A stretch of DNA of 49,246 nucleotides from VRUE01 sp036403515 (GTDB lineage Bacteria > Actinomycetota > Thermoleophilia > Solirubrobacterales > 70-9): the NCBI GenBank assembly GCA_036403515.1, contig DASWQV010000081.1, positions 1 through 49,246 of the forward strand. The letters run 5' to 3'. The position numbers and the translations under genes were made by a program. Of the stretch, positions 12,987 to 23,686 are shown piece by piece. The notes under the pieces are model-generated. The model was not told the DNA's origin, searched no databases, and was given only the letters and a program-made list of their open reading frames with translations. Every line of letters starts with the position of its first letter. The first letter of the stretch is position 1.

Positions 12987-14984
12987 GTGCCCGAGTTCGA
13001 GCTCAACCCGGCCTACACGCCGACTGCCGATCAGCCAAAGGCGATCGCCGGCCTGGCCGAGGGCCTCGAGCAGGGGGAGCGCTTCCAGACCCTGCTCGGC
13101 GCCACCGGGACCGGCAAGACCTTCACGATGGCGGCGACGATCGCCGCGGTGCAGCGGCCCTCGCTGGTGATCGCCCACAACAAGACGCTGGCCGCTCAGC
13201 TCTGCAACGAGTTCCGCGAGTTCTTCCCCGACAACGTGGTCGAGTACTTCGTCTCCTATTACGACTACTACCAACCCGAGGCCTACGTCCCGGCCCAGGA
13301 CCTCTACATCGAGAAGGATTCCTCGATCAACGACGAGATCGACCGCCTGCGCCACGCGGCGACGGCGGCGCTCTTCGCCCGCCGCGACGTGATCATCGTC
13401 GCTTCGGTCTCCTGCATTTACGGGATCGGCTCGCCCCAGGTCTACAACGAAAAAATGCAGCTCTTCAAAGTCGGCGAGGAGATCAACCGCGACGAGGTGC
13501 TGCGCAAGCTGGTCAAGATGCAGTACCAGCGCAACGACTCGACCCTCGGCCGCGGCACCTTCCGCGTGCGCGGCGAGGTGCTCGAGATCATGCCCTCCTA
13601 CGCCGAGTCGGCTTACCGGATCGCGCTTTTCGGCGACGAGATCGAGGGGGTGCAGCACTTCGATCCCCTCACCGGCGAGATCCTCGACACGATCGACCAC
13701 GTCTCCGTCTGGCCGGCCTCGCACTACGTCACCCGAGACGACACGCTGGACCGCGCGGTCGAGGAAATCCGCGCCGAACTTCACTCGCGGACCGAGGAGC
13801 TCGAGGCCGAGGGCAAGCAGCTCGAGGCGCACCGCCTGCGCCAGCGCACCGCCTACGACATCGAGATGCTCAAGGAGGTCGGCTTCACCTCGGGGATCGA
13901 GAACTACTCGCGCATTCTCGACGGGCGCCCAGAGGGCAGCCCGCCGCACACCCTGATCGACTACTTCCCGGACGATTTCGCCGTCTTCGTCGACGAGTCC
14001 CACCAGACGATCCCGCAGATTGGCGGCATGTATGAGGGCGATCGCTCGCGCAAGCAGACCCTGATCGACTACGGCTTCCGCCTGCCCTCGGCGATCGACA
14101 ACCGCCCGCTCAAGTTCGACGAGTTCCTCGAACGCGTGCCGCAGCTGGTCATGGTCTCGGCGACGCCAGGGCCTTTCGAGAAAGCCGAATCGACCCGGAT
14201 CGTCGAGCAGATCGTTCGCCCCACCGGGATCATCGATCCCGAGATCGAGGTGCGCGAGACGCGCAACCAGATCGACGACCTGATGAATGAGATCAAGGGG
14301 ATCGCAGACCGTGGCGACCGGGTCCTGGTCACCACGCTGACCAAGAAGATGGCCGAGGACCTGACCAACTACCTGCTCGAGTACGGCGTCAAGGTCCGCT
14401 ACCTGCACTCAGAGATCGACACCCTGGAGCGGATCCAGATCATCCGCGACCTGCGGCTCGGCGAGTACGACGTGCTGGTCGGGGTCAACCTCCTGCGCGA
14501 GGGGCTCGACCTGCCAGAGGTCTCGCTGGTGGCGATTCTCGACGCTGACAAGGAGGGCTTCCTGCGCGGCGAGACCAGCCTCGTGCAGACGATCGGCCGC
14601 GCCGCCCGCAACGTCAATGGGCGGGTTCTGATGTACGCCGACAAGGAGACCGACGCGATGCGGGCGGCGATGCGAGAGACCGATCGCCGCCGCGCGATCC
14701 AGCTCGCTTACAACGAGGAGCATGGGATCACCGCGACGACCGTGCGCAAGGGAATCTCCGAGATGAGCGAGTTCCTGGCGATGGAGGACCGGGCGCCGCG
14801 CAAGCGTCGCAGCAAGCACGCCGCCGACTTCGCTGGCCCGGAGGAGATGGAGCGGGCGATCGTCGCCCTCGAGGAGGAGATGTTGGCGGCGGCCGACGAG
14901 CTCCGCTTCGAGGAGGCCGGCCGCCTCCGCGACGAGCTCAAGGAGCTGCGCCGTGATCTCGACGGGATGCGCGCGGGCGCTTAG
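12987..14984 (+). CDS. uvrB: Excinuclease ABC subunit B
   Basis: 665 residues, standard length. It is the damage-verifying helicase-like subunit of nucleotide excision repair, partner of UvrA and UvrC. Motifs: Walker A G-A-T-G-T-G-K-T-F-T-M-A, the beta-hairpin region Y-Y-D-Y-Y-Q-P-E-A-Y-V-P, motif II D-E-S-H-Q-T-I-P-Q, motif V-VI E-G-L-D-L-P-E-V-S and T-I-G-R-A-A-R-N, and a C-terminal UVR motif (A-D-E-L-R-F-E-E-A-G-R-L-R-D-E) that contacts UvrC. Longer starts at 12966 (GTG) or 12975 (ATG) are possible but overlap the -10-like element. uvrA lies 2.5 kb downstream as a separate unit. Confidence 0.97.
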   Translation: MPEFELNPAYTPTADQPKAIAGLAEGLEQGERFQTLLGATGTGKTFTMAATIAAVQRPSLVIAHNKTLAAQLCNEFREFFPDNVVEYFVSYYDYYQPEAYVPAQDLYIEKDSSINDEIDRLRHAATAALFARRDVIIVASVSCIYGIGSPQVYNEKMQLFKVGEEINRDEVLRKLVKMQYQRNDSTLGRGTFRVRGEVLEIMPSYAESAYRIALFGDEIEGVQHFDPLTGEILDTIDHVSVWPASHYVTRDDTLDRAVEEIRAELHSRTEELEAEGKQLEAHRLRQRTAYDIEMLKEVGFTSGIENYSRILDGRPEGSPPHTLIDYFPDDFAVFVDESHQTIPQIGGMYEGDRSRKQTLIDYGFRLPSAIDNRPLKFDEFLERVPQLVMVSATPGPFEKAESTRIVEQIVRPTGIIDPEIEVRETRNQIDDLMNEIKGIADRGDRVLVTTLTKKMAEDLTNYLLEYGVKVRYLHSEIDTLERIQIIRDLRLGEYDVLVGVNLLREGLDLPEVSLVAILDADKEGFLRGETSLVQTIGRAARNVNGRVLMYADKETDAMRAAMRETDRRRAIQLAYNEEHGITATTVRKGISEMSEFLAMEDRAPRKRRSKHAADFAGPEEMERAIVALEEEMLAAADELRFEEAGRLRDELKELRRDLDGMRAGA

Positions 14985-14989
14985 GTAGT

Positions 14990-15073
14990 CCTCCGACGGA
15001 GTCGCGGTGGCTGCTCCGACGGAGGTCGCGGTCGCCGCGCGACCCCTCGCCGGTGTTCGCCTTCTTTAGGCGA
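14990..15073. terminator. Repeat-rich convergent terminator region after uvrB
   Basis: CTCCGACGGAG, itself a palindrome, occurs at 14991-15001 and 15014-15024, each followed by TCGCGGT. Then TCGCCT-TCTTT-AGGCGA (15057-15073) forms a 6-bp stem overlapping the stop codon of the convergent SnoaL-like gene. No long T-run follows. Confidence 0.5.
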
Positions 15074-15443
15074 GGACCTTGGCCGCCTTGGCGCTGTCCG
15101 CATAGAACTCGCCGCGCGCGATCTTGCCGTCGGCGAACTTCAAGAGGTGGGCAAACGGCGCCTCGAAGCTGCCGCTGTCGTTGCCCGCTCGTTGGGTTCC
15201 GCGGACGACCACCCACTCGCCGGCGTCGATGAACTCCTCTGGCTCGACGCTGAAGGACGACCAGTAGTTGGGGATCTGCGTGAAATTCTCGATGATCGCG
15301 TCGCGGCCCTGGGTCTCGCCACCAAGCGGCAGCTCCTCGGACGTGTACCAGGCGCCGTCCTCGGACAACATCTCTTTCAGGGCTTCCAGATCGCCGCGGC
15401 CAAAGGCCTCGTAGGCGGACCGGGCGGTGTCGACGTTCGACAT
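15066..15443 (-). CDS. SnoaL/NTF2-like protein
   Basis: 125 residues. It opens with an NTF2-type helix (A-R-S-A-Y-E-A-F-G-R-G-D-L-E-A-L-K-E-M-L), followed by a curved-sheet pattern (D-G-A-W-Y-T; G-R-D-A-I-I-E-N-F; E-P-E-E-F-I-D-A-G-E-W-V-V-V-R-G; H-L-L-K-F-A-D-G-K-I-A-R-G-E-F-Y). This is typical of SnoaL-like proteins, which range from polyketide cyclases to ketosteroid-isomerase-like enzymes. No substrate can be assigned. ATG 15443 has a strong GGAGGA just upstream, so the longer frame to 15509 is rejected. Confidence 0.82.
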   Translation of the reverse strand: MSNVDTARSAYEAFGRGDLEALKEMLSEDGAWYTSEELPLGGETQGRDAIIENFTQIPNYWSSFSVEPEEFIDAGEWVVVRGTQRAGNDSGSFEAPFAHLLKFADGKIARGEFYADSAKAAKVLA

Positions 15444-15563
15444 GTCTCCTCCTTCTTCGGGCTGGCCCTGCCTGCAGCCCAAGCTACTCGCGGGCGATCC
15501 CGGGCGCAAGACTCCTTAACCGGATCTCGGCGACCGGCATGCGCGGCGGCGCGGGCCTATGCC

Positions 15564-15569
15564 TATCCT
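15564..15569 (+). promoter_or_regulatory. Candidate -10 for the thioredoxin-TPR gene
   Basis: TATCCT lies 6 nt before GTG 15576, the likely start. No Shine-Dalgarno sequence is present, so a leaderless transcript is likely. Confidence 0.4.
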
Positions 15570-15575
15570 GCCTCG

Positions 15576-16313
15576 GTGGCCGTAGACGTCAGCGAGGCGG
15601 AGTTCGACCGCGACGTGATTGAGCGCTCGCGCCAAATCCCCGTCGTGGTCGATTTCTGGGCCGAGTGGTGTGGCCCGTGCCGCACGCTCACGCCAGCCCT
15701 CGAGGCGGCCGAGGCGGCCCGGGACGGCCAGGTCCTGCTCGCCAAGGTCGACGTCGATGCCAACCAGGCGCTGGCTGCTCGCTACGGAGTGCAGGGCATC
15801 CCGGCGGTGAAGGCCTTCCGCGATGGCGCCGTCGTCAATGAGTTCGTCGGCGCAGTGCCGAAGACGAGGGTCGAAGAGCTCTTCGATTCGCTGGTTCCCT
15901 CGCGCGCCGAGGAGCTTCTCGCCGCGGGCGACGAGCTGTCGCTGCGCGAGGCCGCTGAACTGGAGCCACGCCGAGCCGACATCGCGGTGGCGCTCGCCCG
16001 CAAGCGACTGGAACGCGGGGCAGAGGACGATGCGCTGGAGGCGGTCAAGGGCCACCAAGGCGACTTCGCCGCCGAAGGGATCACTGCTCGAATCAGGCTG
16101 GCCGGGGCCGGCATCGCCAAAGAGGCGTTCGAATCCCTCGACCAAGGCAACCGCGACGCGGCCGTGGACGGACTGCTAGACGCGATGCCCAAGGCCGACG
16201 AGCAGACCCGAGAGCAACTGCGCCAAGCCGTGGTGGGAATCCTCACCGAGCTACCGCCGGGCGATCCAATGGCGGCGAGCTACCGCCGCCGCCTAGCCGC
16301 AGCCCTCTATTGA
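15576..16313 (+). CDS. Thioredoxin-domain protein with C-terminal TPR-like region (CnoX/YbbN type)
   Basis: 245 residues. Residues 1-105 are a thioredoxin fold with V-V-V-D-F-W-A-E-W-C-G-P-C-R, K-V-D-V-D-A-N-Q and the cis-Pro loop Y-G-V-Q-G-I-P-A-V-K-A-F. The remaining 140 residues are helical (L-L-A-A-G-D-E-L-S-L-R-E-A-A-E-L-E-P-R; A-L-E-A-V-K-G-H). This matches YbbN/CnoX proteins, in which a thioredoxin domain is joined to TPR-like repeats and helps hold oxidised clients. The intact CGPC suggests redox activity, unlike E. coli CnoX. It stands alone: a divergent SnoaL-like gene lies upstream and the palindrome at 16335 downstream. Confidence 0.92.
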   Translation: MAVDVSEAEFDRDVIERSRQIPVVVDFWAEWCGPCRTLTPALEAAEAARDGQVLLAKVDVDANQALAARYGVQGIPAVKAFRDGAVVNEFVGAVPKTRVEELFDSLVPSRAEELLAAGDELSLREAAELEPRRADIAVALARKRLERGAEDDALEAVKGHQGDFAAEGITARIRLAGAGIAKEAFESLDQGNRDAAVDGLLDAMPKADEQTREQLRQAVVGILTELPPGDPMAASYRRRLAAALY

Positions 16314-16334
16314 GGGACAAATCCTTCGTGCGCG

Positions 16335-16379
16335 TGCGGTCGTACTTGTTGCCGCTGTCCGGAAAGAAATACGACCGCA
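16335..16379. repeat. 45-bp palindrome, left boundary of the DUF559 gene
   Basis: The arms TGCGGTCGTA (16335-16344) and TACGACCGCA (16370-16379) are perfect. It is the same length as, and 35/45 identical by my count to, the palindrome at 17380-17424. Both share the ends and the CGGAAAGAA segment before the right arm. It lies between the convergent thioredoxin and DUF559 genes. Confidence 0.85.
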
Positions 16380-16389
16380 TGGCGCATGA

Positions 16390-17331
16390 CTATCTGGACG
16401 GTCGCCCCTGAGCCTGAGCGCGGAGGACTTGGCGACGCTGTATGAGGAGGGAGCGAAGTCGAGCCGCAACCTGATCCGGTTCCCGTTCAATGCGTCTGGC
16501 GGTGAAGCGAATCGCGTCTATTCCCGCCAGCTTCAGCTCCTCGATTCGGACTGGATCGCGCTCGAAAGCAGCTCTGGTGCGATGGGTCTCGTAGCCGTCG
16601 AGTTCGACAGCGAATCGCTCCCGCTCCCAGTAGGCGTCGATCTCGTGCCCTGCGATGAAGTAGTTGATCGCAGGCCTTGGCAGGCCCGCGCGCCGCACGA
16701 GGTCAATGAAGAGACGTTCGGTTCGAGCTCGCGTCATGGCCGGGTCTCGATAAATCGCCGTGGCAACGCGCAGCCGCTTGCGGCCGGGATGACGACCGCT
16801 GCGTACGATGACGGCGTCGATCGCGTCGACGTCAAGCAATCTCAGTCGCTCTGCTTTCTCAAGCACGCTTTCAACCTGTCTTTGTGACGAGGAAATGGCA
16901 AGGTCCAGAAACGTGCGGGCCACAGCCGTCGTCGGCACTCCTTCGAGGATCGTGCGATCTTCCTCCTCGAAGATCGTCGAGTGATGAAGGCGGATAGTCC
17001 TTCTGCGATGGCCCCGGATCGGCGTCGTTACATGGGGAGGCTCGGGCCACCGCGCAGACAGCCCCCAGAGCCAAGCCGCGGAGGCGTGGCTGACGACGGC
17101 GCCGTCTCCACATGAGAGCGCCGCGGCCAGGCATTGACCGTGTCGCGAGACATTCAAGTGGCCAAGCGCATAGGCGCCACGGTGAAGGCGATGCAGGCGG
17201 CTGGCTTCCAGGGCGCGAGCAATTGCGCCGGTGGAGTAGCCCAGACCGATCAACTGGGCGTGCGAGACAACCCCGTGCTGGTCAGCAGCCAAGTCCCCCA
17301 ACTCCCCGTGGTGTCGTACTTCTTTCCGCAT
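16390..17331 (-). CDS. DUF559-domain protein with AbiEi-like N-terminal winged helix
   Basis: About 313 residues. The N-terminal part (D-L-A-A-D-Q-H-G-V-V-S-H-A-Q-L, Y-S-T-G-A-I-A-R-A-L, R-L-H-R-L-H-R-G-A-Y-A-L) is the winged-helix/antitoxin-like domain. The linker V-P-T-T-A-V-A-R-T-F-L-D-L follows. The C-terminal DUF559 domain has T-E-R-L-F-I-D-L-V-R-R-A-G-L-P, H-E-I-D-A-Y-W and V-E-L-D-G-Y-E-T-H-R-T, the acidic positions of a Vsr-like nuclease fold. Function is unestablished. ATG 17331 falls inside a palindrome (17312-17350); TTG 17301 would avoid it and start at M-G-D-L-A-A-D. The gene is bracketed by related palindromes. Confidence 0.8.
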   Translation of the reverse strand: MRKEVRHHGELGDLAADQHGVVSHAQLIGLGYSTGAIARALEASRLHRLHRGAYALGHLNVSRHGQCLAAALSCGDGAVVSHASAAWLWGLSARWPEPPHVTTPIRGHRRRTIRLHHSTIFEEEDRTILEGVPTTAVARTFLDLAISSSQRQVESVLEKAERLRLLDVDAIDAVIVRSGRHPGRKRLRVATAIYRDPAMTRARTERLFIDLVRRAGLPRPAINYFIAGHEIDAYWERERFAVELDGYETHRTRAAFERDPVRIEELKLAGIDAIRFTARRIEREPDQVAARLRSLLIQRRQVLRAQAQGRPSR

Positions 17332-17350
17332 ACCGGAGATAAGTGCGACA
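17312..17350. repeat. Palindrome at the 5' end of the DUF559 gene
   Basis: TGTCGTACTT (17312-17321) pairs with AAGTGCGACA (17341-17350) with one G-T wobble. The inner CTTTCCG...CGGAGA also pairs partly. It aligns with the reverse complement of the 17380-17424 element (shared GTCGTACTTCTTTCCG), so the two are inverted copies 29 nt apart. Confidence 0.75.
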
Positions 17351-17379
17351 GCGACCAAGTTCTCCCCCCGTAGGGCCTT

Positions 17380-17424
17380 TGCGGTCGTAGTTTTTCTCGG
17401 ATAACGGAAAGAAGTACGACCGCA
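17380..17424. repeat. 45-bp palindrome, right boundary, upstream of uvrA
   Basis: TGCGGTCGTA (17380-17389)/TACGACCGCA (17415-17424), with TTTTT opposite AAAG and CGG...CGG near the loop. It is the counterpart of 16335-16379 in the same orientation. Confidence 0.85.
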
Positions 17425-17442
17425 CGGGGGGGGATCGTGGGG

Positions 17443-17467
17443 GAACATCTGTTCGTGTGCGTAGAAT
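17443..17467 (+). promoter_or_regulatory. LexA-type SOS box and -10 of uvrA
   Basis: GAACATCTGTTC (17443-17454), followed by G, fits the Gram-positive/actinobacterial LexA (DinR) box CGAAC-N4-GTTCG with one mismatch at the first base. TAGAAT (17462-17467) lies 7 nt before GTG 17475. The box overlaps the -35 position, where bound LexA would block the polymerase. Confidence 0.65.
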
Positions 17468-17474
17468 CGACCTA

Positions 17475-20354
<2,880 letters not shown>

Positions 20355-20364
20355 CGGAGGCGCC

Positions 20365-20440
20365 GCCGCCGCAAGCCGATGTGCCGCCGCAAGCCGATGT
20401 GCCGGCGGCAAGCCGATGCGCCACGGCGGCAAACCGATGG
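20365..20440 (+). repeat. Tandem repeat of 18-21 bp, four units
   Basis: GCCGCCGCAAGCCGATGT is present twice exactly (20365-20382, 20383-20400). Two diverged units follow (20401-20419, 20420-20440) that keep GGCAARCCGATG. It begins 10 nt after the uvrA stop and lies upstream of the xylose operon. Confidence 0.85.
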
Positions 20441-20446
20441 TTTACC

Positions 20447-20521
20447 GGGTCGCGCCCCGACCCCTGAATCGGAATGAAGATCGCGCACAGCGGGTAAGGG
20501 CAAGGGCGAAAGGAGAGCTCT
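20447..20521 (+). promoter_or_regulatory. Leader of xylF: short hairpin and strong ribosome-binding site
   Basis: GGGTCG-CGCCC-CGACCC (20447-20463) can form a 6-bp hairpin. AAAGGAGA ends 6 nt before ATG 20522. No clear -35/-10 pair stands out in this interval. Confidence 0.5.
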
Positions 20522-21610
20522 ATGTCCAAATCGGTTCTGATGCGATCGGGAGTTGCGGTTGGTGTCCTCTTCGCGGTGGTTGTCGTGGCGGTCGGCTGTG
20601 GCGGAGGTGGAGGAGGCGGTCCGAAGGTGGCGCTGCTCCTGCCCGAGTCGAAGACGAGCCGCTACGAAGCGCACGATCGGCCTGAATTCGAAGAAAAGGT
20701 CGAAGAAATATGCGAAGACTGCGAAATCATCTACAGCAACGCCAATCAGAGCACGAGCGAACAGCAGTCGCAGGGTGAAGCGGCAGTCACCCAGGGCGCA
20801 AACGTCATCGTCCTCGATGCAGTCGACGCGACCGCCGTCGGCTCGGTGGTGAAGAAGGCCAACGAAGAAAACATCCCGGTGATCAGCTACGACCGGCTGA
20901 TCCTCGGCGCCCCCGTCGACTACTACGTCTCCTTCGACAACGAAAAGGTCGGCGAACTGCAGGCCGAAACGCTGCTAGAAAAGCTCAAAGAAGAAGGCAG
21001 CCCGAGCGGCCCGATCGTGATGATCAACGGCTCTCCCACCGATCCCAACGCGGCTCAGTTCAAGGCCGGCGCGAAGAAGGTCTTCGAAAAAGAAGGCACC
21101 AACATCGCCAAGGAATACGACACCCCCGAATGGAGCCCTGACCAGGCTCAGAACGAGATGGAACAGGCGATCACCGCCCTGAGCAAAAACGGCTTTGCCG
21201 CGGTCTACGCCGCCAACGACGGCACCGCGGGTGGCGCGATCGCGGCGATGAAGTCGTCGGGCATCGAACCGAAAAGCAAGCCGACCACCGGTCAGGACGC
21301 CGAATTGGAAGCGATTCAGCGGATCCTCGTCGACGAACAGTTCATGACCGTCTACAAGGCGATCACGCCGGAGGCCCATGACGCCGCCGAAATGGCCGTC
21401 GCGCTCGCCGAAGGCAAAAAAATCCCGTCTGGCCTGGTCAACGCCAAAGAAGACAACGAAGCGGAAGAAGTGCCGTCGGTTCTGCTCGAACCGGTGGCGG
21501 TGAAGAAAGAAAACATCAACGACACGATCGTCAAAGACGAATTCTGGCCGACGTCGGAAATCTGCACCGGCCCCTACAAGGCGGCCTGCAAAGAAGCAGG
21601 CATCGAATAG
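20522..21610 (+). CDS. xylF: D-xylose-type sugar-binding lipoprotein of an ABC importer
   Basis: 362 residues. Residues 1-28 form a lipoprotein signal ending in a V-A-V-G-C lipobox; a Gly-rich linker follows. The mature part follows E. coli XylF closely: V-D-Y-Y-V-S-F-D-N-E-K-V-G-E-L-Q-A, G-S-P-T-D-P-N-A, A-N-D-G-T-A-G-G-A-I, T-G-Q-D-A-E-L-E-A-I and F-M-T-V-Y-K-A-I-T. It should capture xylose or a similar pentose outside the membrane. Codon use is unlike the neighbours: I count 39 GAA and 3 GAG for glutamate, against 4 and 17 in the next gene. It is first in an operon with the ATPase and permease. Confidence 0.92.
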   Translation: MSKSVLMRSGVAVGVLFAVVVVAVGCGGGGGGGPKVALLLPESKTSRYEAHDRPEFEEKVEEICEDCEIIYSNANQSTSEQQSQGEAAVTQGANVIVLDAVDATAVGSVVKKANEENIPVISYDRLILGAPVDYYVSFDNEKVGELQAETLLEKLKEEGSPSGPIVMINGSPTDPNAAQFKAGAKKVFEKEGTNIAKEYDTPEWSPDQAQNEMEQAITALSKNGFAAVYAANDGTAGGAIAAMKSSGIEPKSKPTTGQDAELEAIQRILVDEQFMTVYKAITPEAHDAAEMAVALAEGKKIPSGLVNAKEDNEAEEVPSVLLEPVAVKKENINDTIVKDEFWPTSEICTGPYKAACKEAGIE

Positions 21611-21621
21611 GCCTCCGGTGC

Positions 21622-21653
21622 TCGGGGCGGGCCACATAGGCGGTTCGCCCCGA
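21622..21653 (+). repeat. Stem-loop between xylF and xylG
   Basis: TCGGGGCG (21622-21629) pairs with CGCCCCGA (21646-21653), with GCC...GGC inside the loop. Hairpins in this position often keep binding-protein mRNA more abundant than the transporter mRNA. Confidence 0.65.
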
Positions 21654-21679
21654 CATCGTCCCCAACGAGACCAAGGCCG

Positions 21680-22462
21680 ATGAACGGGAACGGCGAGGTC
21701 CTCTCGATCAAGGGGATCAGCAAGCGCTTCGGCGCGGTGCAGGCCCTCGATGGCGTCGACCTCGAGGTTCGGCCTGGCGAGGTGCTCGCCCTGGTCGGCG
21801 ACAACGGCGCCGGCAAGTCGACACTGGTCAAGTCGATCTCCGGGATCCATTCCGTCGACTCCGGGGAGTTCGTCTTCGAAGGCCAGCCCGTGACGATCAA
21901 CGGCCCGGCCTCGGCAGCCGAACTGGGAATCGCCACCGTCTACCAGGACCTCGCGCTCTGCGACAACCTCGACGTCGTCGCCAACCTCTTCCTCGGCCAG
22001 GAGGAGCTCGTCAGCGGCGCGGCCACCATGGTCCGCGCCCTCGACGAGATCGAGATGGAGCAGCGCTCGCACCAGCTGCTCGAGCAGCTCTCGGTGACGA
22101 TTCCCAGCGTGCGCTCGGAGGTGGGAACGCTCTCCGGCGGCCAGCGGCAGCAGGTTGCGGTGGCCCGCTCGCTGCTCGGCGAACCGAAGGTCGTGATGCT
22201 GGACGAGCCGACCGCGGCGCTCGGCGTGGTCCAGACCAAACAGGTCCTCGACCTGATCCGGCGGCTGCGCGAGCGCAACCTGGGCGTGGTCGTGATCAGC
22301 CACAACCTCGCCGACGTCTTCGCGGTCGCCGATCGCATCTTCGTGCTGCGACTGGGACGAAGGGCGGGCGTCTTCGAGGCCGGCGACGCGACCGAGGAGC
22401 AGGTGGTCGGTGCGATCACCGGGGCGATGACGGACACCGGCGAACAGGAGAGGCAGCCGTGA
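21680..22462 (+). CDS. xylG: Sugar ABC transporter ATP-binding protein (single ABC domain)
   Basis: 260 residues. Walker A is G-D-N-G-A-G-K-S-T-L-V-K, the Q-loop V-Y-Q-D-L-A-L, the signature L-S-G-G-Q-R-Q-Q, Walker B V-V-M-L-D-E-P-T-A-A-L-G, and the H-loop V-V-I-S-H-N. XylG of E. coli has two fused ABC domains (about 500 residues); this one has a single domain, as in FrcA-type and many actinobacterial CUT2 systems. It probably acts as a homodimer energising the permease encoded next. The start is ATG 21680. The end overlaps the next start by 4 nt. Confidence 0.92.
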   Translation: MNGNGEVLSIKGISKRFGAVQALDGVDLEVRPGEVLALVGDNGAGKSTLVKSISGIHSVDSGEFVFEGQPVTINGPASAAELGIATVYQDLALCDNLDVVANLFLGQEELVSGAATMVRALDEIEMEQRSHQLLEQLSVTIPSVRSEVGTLSGGQRQQVAVARSLLGEPKVVMLDEPTAALGVVQTKQVLDLIRRLRERNLGVVVISHNLADVFAVADRIFVLRLGRRAGVFEAGDATEEQVVGAITGAMTDTGEQERQP

Positions 22463-23679
22463 GGGTGAGCGATCCCGACGTCGCCGCCCCGGAGGCGGCG
22501 GGGGCCGAGTCAGCTTCAGCGCGCGACCTGCTGCGGCGCTTCCTGCAGGGCGACCTTGCCTCGCTGAGGGTGATCCTCGCGATCGCGGTGATCTGGATCA
22601 TCTTCGACCTCCAGAACGAACGCTTCCTCTCCGCCGCCAACCTCACCAACCTCTTCCTCCAGATCACCGCCGTCGGCCTGATCGCGGTCGGCGTCGTGCT
22701 CGTCCTGCTGATCGGCGAGATCGACCTCTCGGTCGGCGCGGTCAGCGGCCTCGCCGCGGCGGTGATGTCGGTCCTCGCCGTCAAAAACGGATGGGGGACC
22801 GTGCCGGCGATTCTCGCGGGGGTGCTCACCGGGGCCGCCATCGGCTTCCTCCAGGGCCTTCTCTTCACCCGCTTCCGCATCCCCTCCTTCGTGGTCACGC
22901 TGGCTGGGCTGCTCACCTGGCAGGGCGCCCTGCTGCTCGTGCTCGGCAAAACCGGCACCGTCAACCTCAGCAACTCCGGCATCACCGACCTCGCCAACAC
23001 CTTCTACAGCTCCACCGTCGGCTGGATCTTCGCCGCGGTCGCGATCGCCGCCTTCGCCCTGGTCACGCTGGGCGGTCACCGCCGAAGGGTCGCCGCCGGG
23101 GTGACGACGGAGCCGACGCCGCTGCTGCTGATCCGCGTGGCAGTCATCGCCGTCGTCGTGATCGTCGCCGTCGCGATTCTCAACTCCGACCGCGGCCTGC
23201 CCCTGGCGCTGCTGATCCTGCTCGCCTTCGTGATCGGCTTCCAGGCCCTCACCACGAGGACCGTCTTCGGCCGCCACCTCTATGCGGTCGGCGGCAACGC
23301 CGAGGCTGCCCGGCGGGCCGGGATCAAGGTCGATGGCATCCGCGTGGTCGCCTTCACCCTCTGCTCCTCGATGGCGGCGGTTGGCGGCATCCTCGCCGCT
23401 TCCCGCCTGCTCGCAGTCAACCAGAGCTCCGGCGGCAGCAACCTGCTGCTGGAAGCGATCGCCGCCCCGGTGATTGCGGGGACGAGCCTCTTCGGCGGTC
23501 GCGGCAGCGTCTGGTCGGCGCTACTCGGCGCCACCGTGATCGGCTCAATCTCCAACGGGATGAACCTGCTGGCGCTCGAATCCTCGGTCAAGTTCATGAT
23601 CACCGGCGGGGTCCTGCTCGCCGCCGTGATCATCGACGCGGTGGCGCGCTCGCGCCGCCAGGCCGAGGGCCGCGTTTAG
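22459..23679 (+). CDS. xylH: Sugar ABC transporter permease, XylH type
   Basis: 406 residues with about 10-11 hydrophobic helices. The CUT2 permease motifs are present: G-E-I-D-L-S-V-G-A-V-S-G-L-A, I-P-S-F-V-V-T-L-A-G-L-L-T-W-Q-G and the ATPase-contact loop G-R-H-L-Y-A-V-G-G-N-A-E-A-A-R-R-A-G-I. The length and the extra helices near 190-270 fit XylH. GTG 22459 overlaps the ATPase stop (GTGA). It ends 7 bp from the convergent secreted-protein gene. Confidence 0.93.
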   Translation: MRVSDPDVAAPEAAGAESASARDLLRRFLQGDLASLRVILAIAVIWIIFDLQNERFLSAANLTNLFLQITAVGLIAVGVVLVLLIGEIDLSVGAVSGLAAAVMSVLAVKNGWGTVPAILAGVLTGAAIGFLQGLLFTRFRIPSFVVTLAGLLTWQGALLLVLGKTGTVNLSNSGITDLANTFYSSTVGWIFAAVAIAAFALVTLGGHRRRVAAGVTTEPTPLLLIRVAVIAVVVIVAVAILNSDRGLPLALLILLAFVIGFQALTTRTVFGRHLYAVGGNAEAARRAGIKVDGIRVVAFTLCSSMAAVGGILAASRLLAVNQSSGGSNLLLEAIAAPVIAGTSLFGGRGSVWSALLGATVIGSISNGMNLLALESSVKFMITGGVLLAAVIIDAVARSRRQAEGRV

Positions 23680-23686
23680 TCGCGGC

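Noticed and set aside
12191..14035. Long frame crossing the XRE, DoxX and uvrB regions
   Set aside because: Low-complexity translation over three well-supported genes and a palindrome.
20365..20440. CRISPR-like array
   Set aside because: Units are contiguous with no spacers and no cas gene is present.
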